From contig NZ_JACGLS010000004.1 of assembly GCF_014062345.1 (NCBI RefSeq), forward strand, positions 186,001 through 250,000: a stretch of DNA of 64,000 nt, written 5' to 3'. A program made the translations under genes and the position numbers. Within the stretch, counting starts at the first letter, position 1. Each line of letters opens with the position of its first letter. Below the pieces are notes generated by a model. It was not told the DNA's origin and made no database searches. It saw nothing but the letters and a program-made list of their open reading frames with translations. The DNA comes from Tenacibaculum pelagium. Lineage in GTDB: Bacteria; Bacteroidota; Bacteroidia; Flavobacteriales; Flavobacteriaceae. Shown in pieces: positions 7,862 through 16,187 of the stretch.

Positions 7862-7887
7862 AAAAGCTCTCGAAAGAGAGCTTTTAA
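7862..7887 (-). terminator. Terminator after trhO
   Basis: Stem AAAAGCTCTC, GAAA tetraloop, stem GAGAGCTTTT. It lies 19 bases past the trhO stop and before the ACT-protein gene, separating the two minus-strand units. Confidence 0.85.
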
Positions 7888-7903
7888 ATAGTTATTTATA
7901 TAG

Positions 7904-8935
7904 TTAATTTTTAAATTTTAACTTTTCAGAACGTCCTTTTTTAAAGATCTTATTACTTGCATGTTTTCCTTTACGTAATGCTTTTTGATCTTCGAAAGGT
8001 AATTGAATTATTTCTTGACATTCAGTAGAACATGTATTTTCCATTTTTTCTGAACATTCATCACATTGGATAAATAATAAATGGCAACCTTCATTTGCAC
8101 AATTTGTATGCTCATCACAAGCTTTTCCACATTGGTGACAATTAGAAATTACATCGTCAGTAATTCGTTCAGCTCTTCGGTGATCAAAAACAAAGTTTTT
8201 ACCGATGAACTTATTTTCAATTCCTTCAGATTTAACCTGACGAGTATATTCTATAATTCCGCCCTCTAACTGGAAAACGTTTTTAAATCCTTTGTGCTTG
8301 TAATATGCAGATGCTTTTTCGCAACGAATACCACCTGTACAATACATTAATAAGTTTTTATCCTCTTTATGGTCTTTTAAATCTTCTTCAATAATATCTA
8401 AAGAATCACGAAAAGTATCAACATCTGGTGTTACTGCGCCATCAAAATGACCTATTTCACTTTCGTAATGATTACGCATATCAACACAAACCGTATTTGG
8501 GTTCGCTAACATCTCGTTAAATTCTTTTGCGTTTAAATGCACACCTTTATTAGTTACATCAAACGTATCGTCATTTAAACCATCAGCAACTATTTTGTTA
8601 CGAACTTTAACCTTTAACTTTAAAAAAGATTTATTGTCTTGCTCAACAGCTACATTTAATCGGATATCTTTTAAAAAAGTAATAGCATCTAATTGATCTT
8701 TTAGCGCTAAGAAATTTTCAGAAGGAACAGATATTTGAGCATTGATTCCTTCATAAGAAACATAAGTCCTTCCTAAAACATCTAAGGCATCCCATTCAAG
8801 GAATAATTTATTTCTAAATAAAGTTGGATTTTCTATCTTGAAATATTGATAGAAAGAAATTGTTAAACGGTCTTTTCCCGCTTCGTCTATTAATTTAGCG
8901 CGTTCTTCAGCGCTTAACTTGTTGTACAGTTGCAT
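7904..8935 (-). CDS. trhO: tRNA uridine 5-oxyacetic acid pathway hydroxylase (rhodanese family)
   Basis: 343 residues, family UPF0176/YceA. N-terminal acylphosphatase-like domain, then a rhodanese domain with the catalytic Cys199 in MYCTGGIRCEK, and a C-terminal Cys-rich zinc-type region (about 263-312: CHQCGKAC, CANEGC, CDECSEK, CSTEC). TrhO makes 5-hydroxyuridine at tRNA wobble position 34 using molecular oxygen. The gene is alone between a terminator and the divergent asd gene. A TACATTTG -7-like element (8987-8994, minus strand) precedes it without a clear TTG. Confidence 0.92.
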   Translation of the reverse strand: MQLYNKLSAEERAKLIDEAGKDRLTISFYQYFKIENPTLFRNKLFLEWDALDVLGRTYVSYEGINAQISVPSENFLALKDQLDAITFLKDIRLNVAVEQDNKSFLKLKVKVRNKIVADGLNDDTFDVTNKGVHLNAKEFNEMLANPNTVCVDMRNHYESEIGHFDGAVTPDVDTFRDSLDIIEEDLKDHKEDKNLLMYCTGGIRCEKASAYYKHKGFKNVFQLEGGIIEYTRQVKSEGIENKFIGKNFVFDHRRAERITDDVISNCHQCGKACDEHTNCANEGCHLLFIQCDECSEKMENTCSTECQEIIQLPFEDQKALRKGKHASNKIFKKGRSEKLKFKN

Positions 8936-9141
8936 GCTATACTTTTTTAGTTAAACAAAATATGTTGCGATTTTTTAAAATCGATGCAAATGTACTATTT
9001 TTTTGATTTTTAGTGTTTAGAATATTACTTTTTAGATAAAATGTGATGTTTTTTTAACTTTAACTAAAAATTTTAATGAAAAGAGATACAACCAATTCAA
9101 ATTTTTTAAACCTTTGTACTTCAACACAAAAAAAACAAAAA

Positions 9142-10149
9142 ATGAGAGTAGCAGTTGTAGGCGCTACCGGTATGGTAGGTAATGTAATGTTACAAATATT
9201 AGCAGAACGTAATTTTCCTGTAACAGAATTAATTCCTGTTGCATCAGAACGTTCGGTAGGAAATAAAATTGAATTTAAAGGAACCGATTATACTGTTGTT
9301 GGTTTAGCAACTGCGGTTGAAATGAAGCCAGATATCGCTTTGTTTTCAGCAGGAGGAAATACCTCGTTAGAATGGGCTCCTAAATTTGTTGAAATTGGAA
9401 CTACAGTTATTGATAATTCTTCTGCTTGGAGAATGGATCCAAGTAAAAAGTTAATTGTTCCAGAAATTAATGCATCTGAGTTAACGGAAGAAGATAAAAT
9501 TATAGCTAATCCTAATTGTTCTACTATACAAATGGTGTTGGCATTAGCTCCGTTGCATAAAAAATATGAAATTAATCGTTTGGTTATTTCTACGTATCAA
9601 TCTATTACTGGTACAGGAGTAAAAGCAGTTCGTCAGTTAGAAAACGAAGCTAATGGGGTAGACGGAGAGAATGCTTACCCGTATCAAATTCATAAAAATG
9701 CATTACCGCATTGTGATGTTTTTGAAGAAGCTGGTTATACTAAGGAGGAATTAAAGTTAGTACGTGAAACGCATAAGATTTTAAGCGATCCAAGTATTGC
9801 AATTACAGCAACTTGTGTTCGTATTCCTGTAGTAGGAGGTCATTCAGAGGCTGTAAATATTGAGTTTGATAATCACTTTACTGTTGATGAAGTACGCAAT
9901 ATTTTATCTGAAACAGATGGAGTAACAGTTCAAGATAATACTGAAAACAACGAATATCCTATGCCTTTTTATTCAGAAGGAAAAGATGATGTTTTTGTTG
10001 GTAGAATTCGTAGAGATTTATCAAGAGAAAATGCTTTAAATATGTTTATTGTTTCTGATAATTTGCGAAAAGGAGCAGCTACAAATACGATTCAAATAGC
10101 TGAATATTTAGTGGAAAATAATTTAGTTAAAGCATCAGTTGTAGCTTAA
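9142..10149 (+). CDS. asd: Aspartate-semialdehyde dehydrogenase
   Basis: I choose the ATG at 9142 (335 residues) rather than the in-frame ATG at 9076, because the protein must begin MRVAVVGATGMVG (NADP-binding Rossmann loop) and the preceding 22 codons are low-complexity leader containing a TTTG promoter-like element. Catalytic Cys126 is in NPNCSTIQ and His234 in VVGGHSEAV. It converts aspartyl phosphate to aspartate semialdehyde for lysine/diaminopimelate, threonine and methionine synthesis. A hairpin terminator follows. Confidence 0.96.
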   Translation: MRVAVVGATGMVGNVMLQILAERNFPVTELIPVASERSVGNKIEFKGTDYTVVGLATAVEMKPDIALFSAGGNTSLEWAPKFVEIGTTVIDNSSAWRMDPSKKLIVPEINASELTEEDKIIANPNCSTIQMVLALAPLHKKYEINRLVISTYQSITGTGVKAVRQLENEANGVDGENAYPYQIHKNALPHCDVFEEAGYTKEELKLVRETHKILSDPSIAITATCVRIPVVGGHSEAVNIEFDNHFTVDEVRNILSETDGVTVQDNTENNEYPMPFYSEGKDDVFVGRIRRDLSRENALNMFIVSDNLRKGAATNTIQIAEYLVENNLVKASVVA

Positions 10150-10170
10150 ATAAGAGTTTATAATAATATT

Positions 10171-10204
10171 AAAATCCTGTGCTTATTAGTGCAGGATTTT
10201 TATT
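10171..10204 (+). terminator. Terminator after asd
   Basis: Stem AAAATCCTG / CAGGATTTT with inner GC pairing and a trailing T-run, 21 bases after the asd stop and only 10 bases before the next gene. Confidence 0.8.
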
Positions 10205-10212
10205 TTTGAAAT

Positions 10213-10866
10213 ATGAATAAAGAACAGATTATACAAAACACAATAGAGTTTGTAAAAGAAACATTAAAAGGAGCAGAAGGAGGACATGATTATTTTCATG
10301 TTGAAAGAGTGTACAAAAACTCTTTGTTAATAGCTAAAAATGAAAATGTTGATGATTTTGTAGTTGCTTTAGGTGCTTTACTACATGATATAGCCGATAG
10401 TAAATTTTATAACGGAGATGAAACAGTAGGGCCAAAAAAAGCTAGAACATTTTTAGAAAAAGAAAATGTAGTTGAAGATGTAATTGTACATGTTGAGAAC
10501 ATCATTAAAAACATATCTTTTAAAGGAGGGAATTTTGAGCAAAAGTTTTCATCCCCAGAATTAGATGCTGTTCAAGATGCTGATCGATTAGACGCGATTG
10601 GAGCTATAGGTATTGCACGTTGTTTTAATTATGGAGGATTTAAAAACCGTGAGTTACATAACCCAGAAATACCTCCCAATTTACATATGACAAAAGAAGA
10701 GTATAAAAAGTCTACATCTCCAACGATTAATCACTTTTATGAAAAATTATTACTGTTAAAAGATAAAATGAATACTAAAGCAGGAAAAGAAATTGCAGAA
10801 GAGAGACATCAATTTATGGAAGCCTTTTTAAGTCAGTTTAAAAATGAATGGAATGGAAGTAAATAG
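10213..10866 (+). CDS. HD domain phosphohydrolase
   Basis: 217 residues with the HD metal-binding set: H29 in HDYFHVERV, H58-D59 in LLHDIAD, and the distal aspartate in QDADRLDAIGAIG. This fits the YedJ/YpgQ-type small HD hydrolases that act on nucleotides or pyrophosphate-containing substrates. It starts 10 bases after the asd terminator, so it needs its own promoter or read-through. The substrate cannot be told from sequence. Confidence 0.87.
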   Translation: MNKEQIIQNTIEFVKETLKGAEGGHDYFHVERVYKNSLLIAKNENVDDFVVALGALLHDIADSKFYNGDETVGPKKARTFLEKENVVEDVIVHVENIIKNISFKGGNFEQKFSSPELDAVQDADRLDAIGAIGIARCFNYGGFKNRELHNPEIPPNLHMTKEEYKKSTSPTINHFYEKLLLLKDKMNTKAGKEIAEERHQFMEAFLSQFKNEWNGSK

Positions 10867-11004
10867 GTGTTTTGATAAAATAAACCTAATGATTAAATTT
10901 ATTTAATAAGAAAAATGCAATAATATTTGGTGATTGTTGAAATTAATATATATTTGTTTTCTGACAATAAATAAACCCCTTATTAATTGTTTTTCCCTTA
11001 AGTA

Positions 11005-11039
11005 TAAAAAAAGCATCTAAAATTTTAGATGCTTTTTTT
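11005..11039 (-). terminator. Terminator of the 11049-11524 unit
   Basis: Perfect palindrome AAGCATCTAAAA / TTTTAGATGCTT flanked by A and T runs. It lies directly after the 24-residue peptide gene on the minus strand and can also stop plus-strand transcripts from the HD gene. The bases 10867-11004 show nothing else I can name. Confidence 0.82.
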
Positions 11040-11048
11040 GATTTTTAA

Positions 11049-11123
11049 TTACAGTATTGTTCCTATAATATTACCTACTAATTCTGCACTTTCTATAATT
11101 ACTTTAATAATAACTGATATCAT
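11049..11123 (-). CDS. Very small amphipathic peptide (24 residues)
   Basis: ATG at 11121-11123 and TAA at 11049-11051. The peptide starts MISVIIKVIIES and ends GNIIGTIL: rich in Ile and Val with K7, E10 and E13, so it could form an amphipathic or membrane helix. It follows the 129-residue gene by 11 bases with an A-rich initiation context and is closed by a terminator, which supports a two-gene unit. It resembles phenol-soluble-modulin-like or type I toxin-like peptides in composition only. No homologue is known to me. Confidence 0.4.
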   Translation of the reverse strand: MISVIIKVIIESAELVGNIIGTIL

Positions 11124-11134
11124 GTTTTTAGTTT

Positions 11135-11524
11135 TTATTGAATTTTTCCGTTTTTAATAATAATTGTTTCTGAGTCATCTCCGTTTATAAACTCGAGCTC
11201 TAATAAATCAACTTTATTAAAGCCTTTTATTTTTGATAATAATAAATCTTGAATTTTTTGTGCTTCTTTTTTAGCAGAAGAGAATTTACAATCTACTAAT
11301 TGATACTCGCCCTTTTCGGTACTTAATCCGTTCGATCCAAATTGAACTCCTTTGGCATAAATAATTTGATTTACTTCTTTGCAATTGCAATTATCTTTTA
11401 ATACTTCTGTGATTTTTTTAGATCTATCTGTACCTTTTATTGATGAAGTAACGGTATATCCAAATAACCCACCAAGACATAAAAAAAGAATCATTGTTAA
11501 TATTGTTTTAGTTGTTTTTTTCAT
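11135..11524 (-). CDS. Hypothetical membrane-anchored or secreted protein
   Basis: 129 residues. Residues 1-27 form a hydrophobic signal or anchor (TILTMILFLCLGGLFGYTV). The rest is soluble, with a CNC motif near residue 47 and another Cys near 79, and a mixed alpha/beta pattern ending in a beta-hairpin (ETIIIKNGKIQ). I do not recognise the family. It is the first gene of a two-gene minus-strand unit with a 24-residue peptide. Nothing in the neighbourhood suggests a function. Confidence 0.65.
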   Translation of the reverse strand: MKKTTKTILTMILFLCLGGLFGYTVTSSIKGTDRSKKITEVLKDNCNCKEVNQIIYAKGVQFGSNGLSTEKGEYQLVDCKFSSAKKEAQKIQDLLLSKIKGFNKVDLLELEFINGDDSETIIIKNGKIQ

Positions 11525-11701
11525 GGTTAAAAGAATTTATGTTCGTTTTGATTTCTGAAACAAATATTTAATTTAAAAAGATATATTACAAGGGAAGTAA
11601 ACCCAGTTTTAGGAAAATAGGGCGTCGACAATTGTATGTAGTTGATTGTTTTTTAGTGTTTTAGATATAATTAGAAGAAGATGTCTAATTTAAAAAACAA
11701 G

Positions 11702-11729
11702 AAACCCTAAATTCGTAAATTTAGGGTTT
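11702..11729 (-). terminator. Terminator of the TPR-AraC regulator gene
   Basis: Stem AAACCCTAAATT / AATTTAGGGTTT with a short loop, 25 bases after the stop of the minus-strand gene at 11754. Confidence 0.78.
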
Positions 11730-11753
11730 GTAATGATTGTTTTAATTTAAAAA

Positions 11754-13469
11754 CTAAGTAATTAAGTTCAGTTTTTTAATATAAACTGATGGTAATAAAC
11801 CAGTTCTTCTTTTAAAGTATTTTGTAAAAGAATCAGGACTTTTATAACCAATATCTTCAGAAATAGATTGAATTGAATATGATCTAAATCGAGTATCTTC
11901 TTTTAATTTTAAAATAGCATAATTGATTCTTAAATCATTAATGTATGTATTAAAATTCTTTTGGTGATGTGCATTTATCACTTTAGATAAATAAGAAGTG
12001 TTTGTTTTAATTTTCTTAGCTACGTTATAAGAATTACATTCTTGTTTTAGATAATAGTGTTGTTCTTCAATTTTTTGTAAACCAGTTAAAATTTCATCAA
12101 ATGTTTCTTTGTTAATGTCTAATGTAGATTTTTCTTCTAAAACATCATCTTTAGTATCTACCAATTTTTGTTGTTGTTCTAAAGATTCTATTTTACGTAA
12201 TAATTCTTCGAATTTTTTTGTGTTTTTCTTTTTTCTTTTTGATAAGATGAATAAATATAAGAGCAATAGAATTATAACTACTGTACCTCCAATAATTAAT
12301 AAACTAGTAATTTTTTGTTGTTGTTCTTTTTGAGAGTTTAAACTCTGTAATTCATTATCGTGAAATTCTTTAATTACATCGCGTTTGTTTCTTTCTAAAG
12401 CTGTTTGACTTAATACATATTTTTCAAAATATGTATTTGATTTTTCAAGATTACCATCAGCTTTATAATATTTAGCTAATTGTTTATAATCTTCAGATAA
12501 ACTAAAATCTTTTGCTTCTTTTAATCTAATAAGAATTCCTTTCTTCATTAGATCTATTGCCATTTTATATTTTCCAAGTTTAGCTAGACATTTAGCATAT
12601 CCATTGTAATAATATAATATCCCTTTGGCAGGGTCTAAGATGTTGGATTTGTTTTCAATAGTTTTATATTGCTCTAATGCTTCATTTAATTTGTTTTCAA
12701 AAATTAAAATTTCAGCTTTAACAATAGAATAAATTAACTCACTGTTTTTTGTATTTGTATGATAGCCCTTGTTAATACCATAATTTAAAGTAAATTTTGC
12801 CGAGTCAATTTCATTTTTAAGAAGATATGTATGAGCTAAATTTCTAACGGTTATTGAACTATTAAATTTTTTGGTTTTTTCATTTATAACTTTAGATGAT
12901 TCTAGCCTTTTTAAGCCAAGCTTATAGTATTTAATAGCTTGATCATATTCTTTTATGCTAACTTTAATTTCACCTATTAAAACCGGGATTACAGCTTTGT
13001 AAAATGGTAGTTCTTCTTTCTCGGCTATATTTTTTGAAAGATTAAAATATTCTAATGCTTTTTTTTTATCCCCTAAATTAGAAAAATTATTACCTAATTG
13101 AGCATAGATTTCTACTGGCGCTATTTCAGTTCCTTTAAGCTCATTTTTTACTTTCTGTGATAGTAGATTATTGGTGAAAAATAAAAGTTCTCTATTAAAA
13201 TATTTAATAGATTTATAATTCTCGTTAGCAAATTGACTTCTTCTACCTAAGTGATGAAGTGCTCGTAAAATTAAAAAAGTATCTCTTTCTTTTTCACCAG
13301 CTTTTAATAGTTTTTTTGACAGCTTAATAATTTCTAGTGGGTTAGCTTTGTAACTAACTTTACTAGAAATAGAGTCTAATAAAACAGAAGCTTTAGTACT
13401 CCTTTGCCCGAAAATCGAACAGCAAACTACCAAGTTTAATATTAATAATATTTTAATTTGAGTTTTCAA
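11754..13469 (-). CDS. TPR-AraC hybrid transmembrane regulator
   Basis: 571 residues. Signal peptide (1-21), periplasmic TPR repeats (about 55-355), one membrane helix (about 389-408, SLLIIGGTVVIILLLLYLFIL), a cytoplasmic coiled region and a C-terminal AraC helix-turn-helix pair (about 465-565, with FNTYINDLRINYAI and IGYKSPDSFTKYFKRRTG). This is a one-protein membrane sensor and DNA-binding regulator layout common in flavobacteria. The stop of the preceding enoyl-CoA hydratase gene adjoins its start, so both may be co-transcribed. Signal and target are unknown. Confidence 0.9.
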   Translation of the reverse strand: MKTQIKILLILNLVVCCSIFGQRSTKASVLLDSISSKVSYKANPLEIIKLSKKLLKAGEKERDTFLILRALHHLGRRSQFANENYKSIKYFNRELLFFTNNLLSQKVKNELKGTEIAPVEIYAQLGNNFSNLGDKKKALEYFNLSKNIAEKEELPFYKAVIPVLIGEIKVSIKEYDQAIKYYKLGLKRLESSKVINEKTKKFNSSITVRNLAHTYLLKNEIDSAKFTLNYGINKGYHTNTKNSELIYSIVKAEILIFENKLNEALEQYKTIENKSNILDPAKGILYYYNGYAKCLAKLGKYKMAIDLMKKGILIRLKEAKDFSLSEDYKQLAKYYKADGNLEKSNTYFEKYVLSQTALERNKRDVIKEFHDNELQSLNSQKEQQQKITSLLIIGGTVVIILLLLYLFILSKRKKKNTKKFEELLRKIESLEQQQKLVDTKDDVLEEKSTLDINKETFDEILTGLQKIEEQHYYLKQECNSYNVAKKIKTNTSYLSKVINAHHQKNFNTYINDLRINYAILKLKEDTRFRSYSIQSISEDIGYKSPDSFTKYFKRRTGLLPSVYIKKLNLIT

Positions 13470-14252
13470 TTACGTTCCTGGAAATTCTGGTTTTCTTTTT
13501 TCTAAGAAAGCTGTAGTACCTTCTTTAAAATCTTCGGTACCAAAACTGTCTCCAAATTCAGTTATTTCTGTTTCATAACCATTTACACCATCTTTAAAAT
13601 TATCATTTACTGCTCTAATAGCGGCGCTAATTGCAACAGATGAGTTTCTCATAATTTTTGAAGCTAATTTCTCAGCTAAAGGCATTAGTTCTTCTTGCGC
13701 AACAACGTGATTTACTAAGCCACAATCTTTAGCTTCATCTGCTGAGATCATTCCAGCTGTCATGATTAATTCCATAGCTTTTCCTTTGCCAACTAACTGA
13801 GGTAGTCGCTGCGTACCTCCGTAACCAGGAATTACACCTAAAGAAACTTCTGGCAAGCCCATTTTTGCATTATCAGAAGCAATTCTAAAATGACTAGCCA
13901 TTGCTAGTTCTAAACCTCCACCTAAGGCAAAACCGTTAACAGCTGCAATAACTGGAGTTGATAAATTTTCTACTAAATCAAATAAAGATTCTTGTCCTAA
14001 TCTTGCTAATTTACCACCCTCTTCTACAGAGAAATTCGCAAACTCAGAAATATCTGCACCAGCTACGAAAGCTTTTTCACCACTACCTGTGATGATAATT
14101 ACTTTCACGTTTCTATCGTCCTCTAAAGTTTTAAAAGCTGAACTTAATTCAGCAATAGTAGCTGAGTTTAATGCATTTAGTTTTTTAGGTCTGTTGATTG
14201 TGATTTTTGCTAATCCGTTAGCAATATCAACTAAAATATTTTCAAAATTCAT
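13470..14252 (-). CDS. Enoyl-CoA hydratase/isomerase family protein
   Basis: 260 residues, normal crotonase length. The oxyanion-hole and substrate motifs KAFVAGADISEF, GFALGGGLELAMA and VIPGYGGTQRLP are intact, including both glutamate-region positions used by hydratases. It likely hydrates short-chain enoyl-CoA in fatty acid or amino acid degradation. It lies 4 bases downstream of the kinase gene start region at 14257 on the same strand and directly before the TPR-AraC gene. Confidence 0.9.
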   Translation of the reverse strand: MNFENILVDIANGLAKITINRPKKLNALNSATIAELSSAFKTLEDDRNVKVIIITGSGEKAFVAGADISEFANFSVEEGGKLARLGQESLFDLVENLSTPVIAAVNGFALGGGLELAMASHFRIASDNAKMGLPEVSLGVIPGYGGTQRLPQLVGKGKAMELIMTAGMISADEAKDCGLVNHVVAQEELMPLAEKLASKIMRNSSVAISAAIRAVNDNFKDGVNGYETEITEFGDSFGTEDFKEGTTAFLEKRKPEFPGT

Positions 14253-14256
14253 TTGA

Positions 14257-15717
14257 CTAAGTTTTTGGTAAAATTACGGTAAAAACAGTTCCAATTCCTT
14301 CGGTAGAAGTAAAGCTGATAGAACCATCATACGCTTCAATTATATTTTTTATCATTGGTAAGCCTAATCCCATTCCACTTGTTTTAGTGGTGAATTTAGG
14401 TTCGAAAATTAATTCTTTATTTTTATTTGTAATTCCTTTTCCGTTATCAGAAACAGTAATTTTAACGTTATTTCCTTCTGAGGCTACTTTTACTTCAATC
14501 TTAGGATTGCTTTCATCCTTTTTAATTGCTTGAGTAGCATTTTTAACAAGATTCGTTAAGATTCTAACTAATTGAGTTTTGTCTAAATTAGCGTGTATTT
14601 CTGATTCTTGTGGTATGTAATGAATATAATCTTCAGTAAAAATATCTAAAGAGTGTTTTACAACATCAACAACATCTAGTTTTTCTCTACGTTGTGTAGG
14701 CATTTTAGCAAAATCAGAAAAGGCAGAAGCGATAGAACTCATTACATCTATTTGCTGAATAAGAGTGTCGCTATATTCAGACATTTTTTCTTTGATGTCT
14801 GGATCTTTAGGGTCAAACCTTCTTTCAAAACTCTGAACAGAAAGACGCATTGGTGTTAGCGGATTCTTAATTTCATGTGCTACTTGTTTTGCCATTTCTC
14901 GCCAAGCTTGTTCACGCTCACTTTTTGCTAATCTAACAGCACTATCTTCAAGTTGATCAATCATATTATTATATGAATCTACCAAAGAGTTTATTTCTGA
15001 ACTAGCCGAGTTTAATGTAATCTTTTCGTTACGCTTGTTTAAGCGTGTTTCTTTAATTTTCTCAGAAATAGTCTGGATAGATCTGGTAATATAACTTGAT
15101 AAAAAGTAGGCTAAAGCAATAGCGATGATAAACATTAAAAGATATACTAAAAGTAAACGAGAAATAAACTCTCTAAGCTCTTGTTTTTGCTCTTCGTTGT
15201 CTTGTGCTATTTGTAGTTCTAATATTCCTATTCGTTTAAATCGAGTATCGTTTATATAAGTATAAGAAGATTGATAAGTAATTCCTTTTTCAGTTCTACT
15301 TTTTAGTATTTTATGATTAGAATTGTTAGCAAGCTCAGTAATTACTTCAGGAATTAAATCGGTACCTTCTTTTTTATCAAAATTATAAGGAATAGATGAT
15401 TTTAAAAGATGACCATTCATGTCATAGATAGACACGGTAAGTTTATGCACATAAGCAATGTCATAAATTCTATCTTGAAAAATTTTAGCTAAATTATTAG
15501 TGGTAACAGGGTAAGTGGTTTTACGTTTTAGCTCAATTTCTATATCGTGCTTTGTGGCACTTTCTTTTCTGTTAAAACGTTGAATATTATACTCGTCAGT
15601 CTGTTCACCATATTGATAAATGGTAACTGTTACAATTAAAATAGATGCCAATAATACCAAAAGTATCATTGATAAAAAGATTCTAATTCGTAGCGATATA
15701 TTGTTAAAGTTTAGCAA
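14257..15717 (-). CDS. Sensor histidine kinase, NtrY-like
   Basis: 486 residues. Membrane helix at about 12-33, periplasmic sensor part (about 36-183), second helix (about 186-209), HAMP linker, HisKA with H281 in VAHEIKNPLTPM, and an HATPase_c domain (ITVSDNGKGI, GMGLGLPMIKNII). The AHEIKNPLTP form of the H-box is that of NtrY and related kinases. No response regulator is adjacent, so it is an orphan in this window. It sits between a lipoprotein gene and the enoyl-CoA hydratase gene. Confidence 0.92.
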   Translation of the reverse strand: MLNFNNISLRIRIFLSMILLVLLASILIVTVTIYQYGEQTDEYNIQRFNRKESATKHDIEIELKRKTTYPVTTNNLAKIFQDRIYDIAYVHKLTVSIYDMNGHLLKSSIPYNFDKKEGTDLIPEVITELANNSNHKILKSRTEKGITYQSSYTYINDTRFKRIGILELQIAQDNEEQKQELREFISRLLLVYLLMFIIAIALAYFLSSYITRSIQTISEKIKETRLNKRNEKITLNSASSEINSLVDSYNNMIDQLEDSAVRLAKSEREQAWREMAKQVAHEIKNPLTPMRLSVQSFERRFDPKDPDIKEKMSEYSDTLIQQIDVMSSIASAFSDFAKMPTQRREKLDVVDVVKHSLDIFTEDYIHYIPQESEIHANLDKTQLVRILTNLVKNATQAIKKDESNPKIEVKVASEGNNVKITVSDNGKGITNKNKELIFEPKFTTKTSGMGLGLPMIKNIIEAYDGSISFTSTEGIGTVFTVILPKT

Positions 15718-15723
15718 TTTCTT

Positions 15724-16185
15724 TTACTCTAATCTTTTTGTTTTCATTATTAATGTGTCGTCAAACTCACCATCATTATCCCAGTCGTAAATTACTTTTC
15801 CAGAAAAACCTTCGTCAGTTTTCTTAATTGAGTACCAAGCTTGTACTTGTTTACCAAGATATGGATAATCTACATATAAACTATCTCCATTTGTTTTCCA
15901 TGTTCCGCTAGTCTCACCAACTTTTTTACCATCTGGTTGTTTAAACCAAGCAGAGAATGTTCCGTCGTTTTTATAAGTTGATTGCGCTCTACCAACATTA
16001 GGTTTGCTAAAATCATCTTCGAAAACAGAGGTGCTGTCAGTTTTATTAACTGTTGGCATTTCAATTTTTATATATTCAGTTTGCCAATTACCAATCATAA
16101 AATCATTCAACGATTTTTTTTCTTGTTTACAGGCAGCAAAAAGCATTCCGAAAATAAAGGCGAAAAGTATAAGTTTTGTTTTCAT
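15724..16185 (-). CDS. Lipoprotein of unknown function
   Basis: 153 residues. Signal with lipobox FAAC puts the lipidated Cys at about residue 19. The mature part (IGNWQTEYIKI..., GTWKTNGDSLYVDYP) looks like a lipocalin-like or DUF4488-type small beta-barrel that often begins with an IxGxW motif. Start supported by the signal peptide. It lies 2 bases after holB and 6 bases before the kinase gene, so holB, the lipoprotein, the kinase, the hydratase and the TPR-AraC gene may form one long minus-strand unit. Confidence 0.8.
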   Translation of the reverse strand: MKTKLILFAFIFGMLFAACKQEKKSLNDFMIGNWQTEYIKIEMPTVNKTDSTSVFEDDFSKPNVGRAQSTYKNDGTFSAWFKQPDGKKVGETSGTWKTNGDSLYVDYPYLGKQVQAWYSIKKTDEGFSGKVIYDWDNDGEFDDTLIMKTKRLE

Positions 16186-16187
16186 AA

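Noticed and set aside
9076..9141. Longer asd start at 9076
   Set aside because: The added residues precede the conserved Rossmann start and cover a promoter-like TTTG region; ATG at 9142 fits the family.
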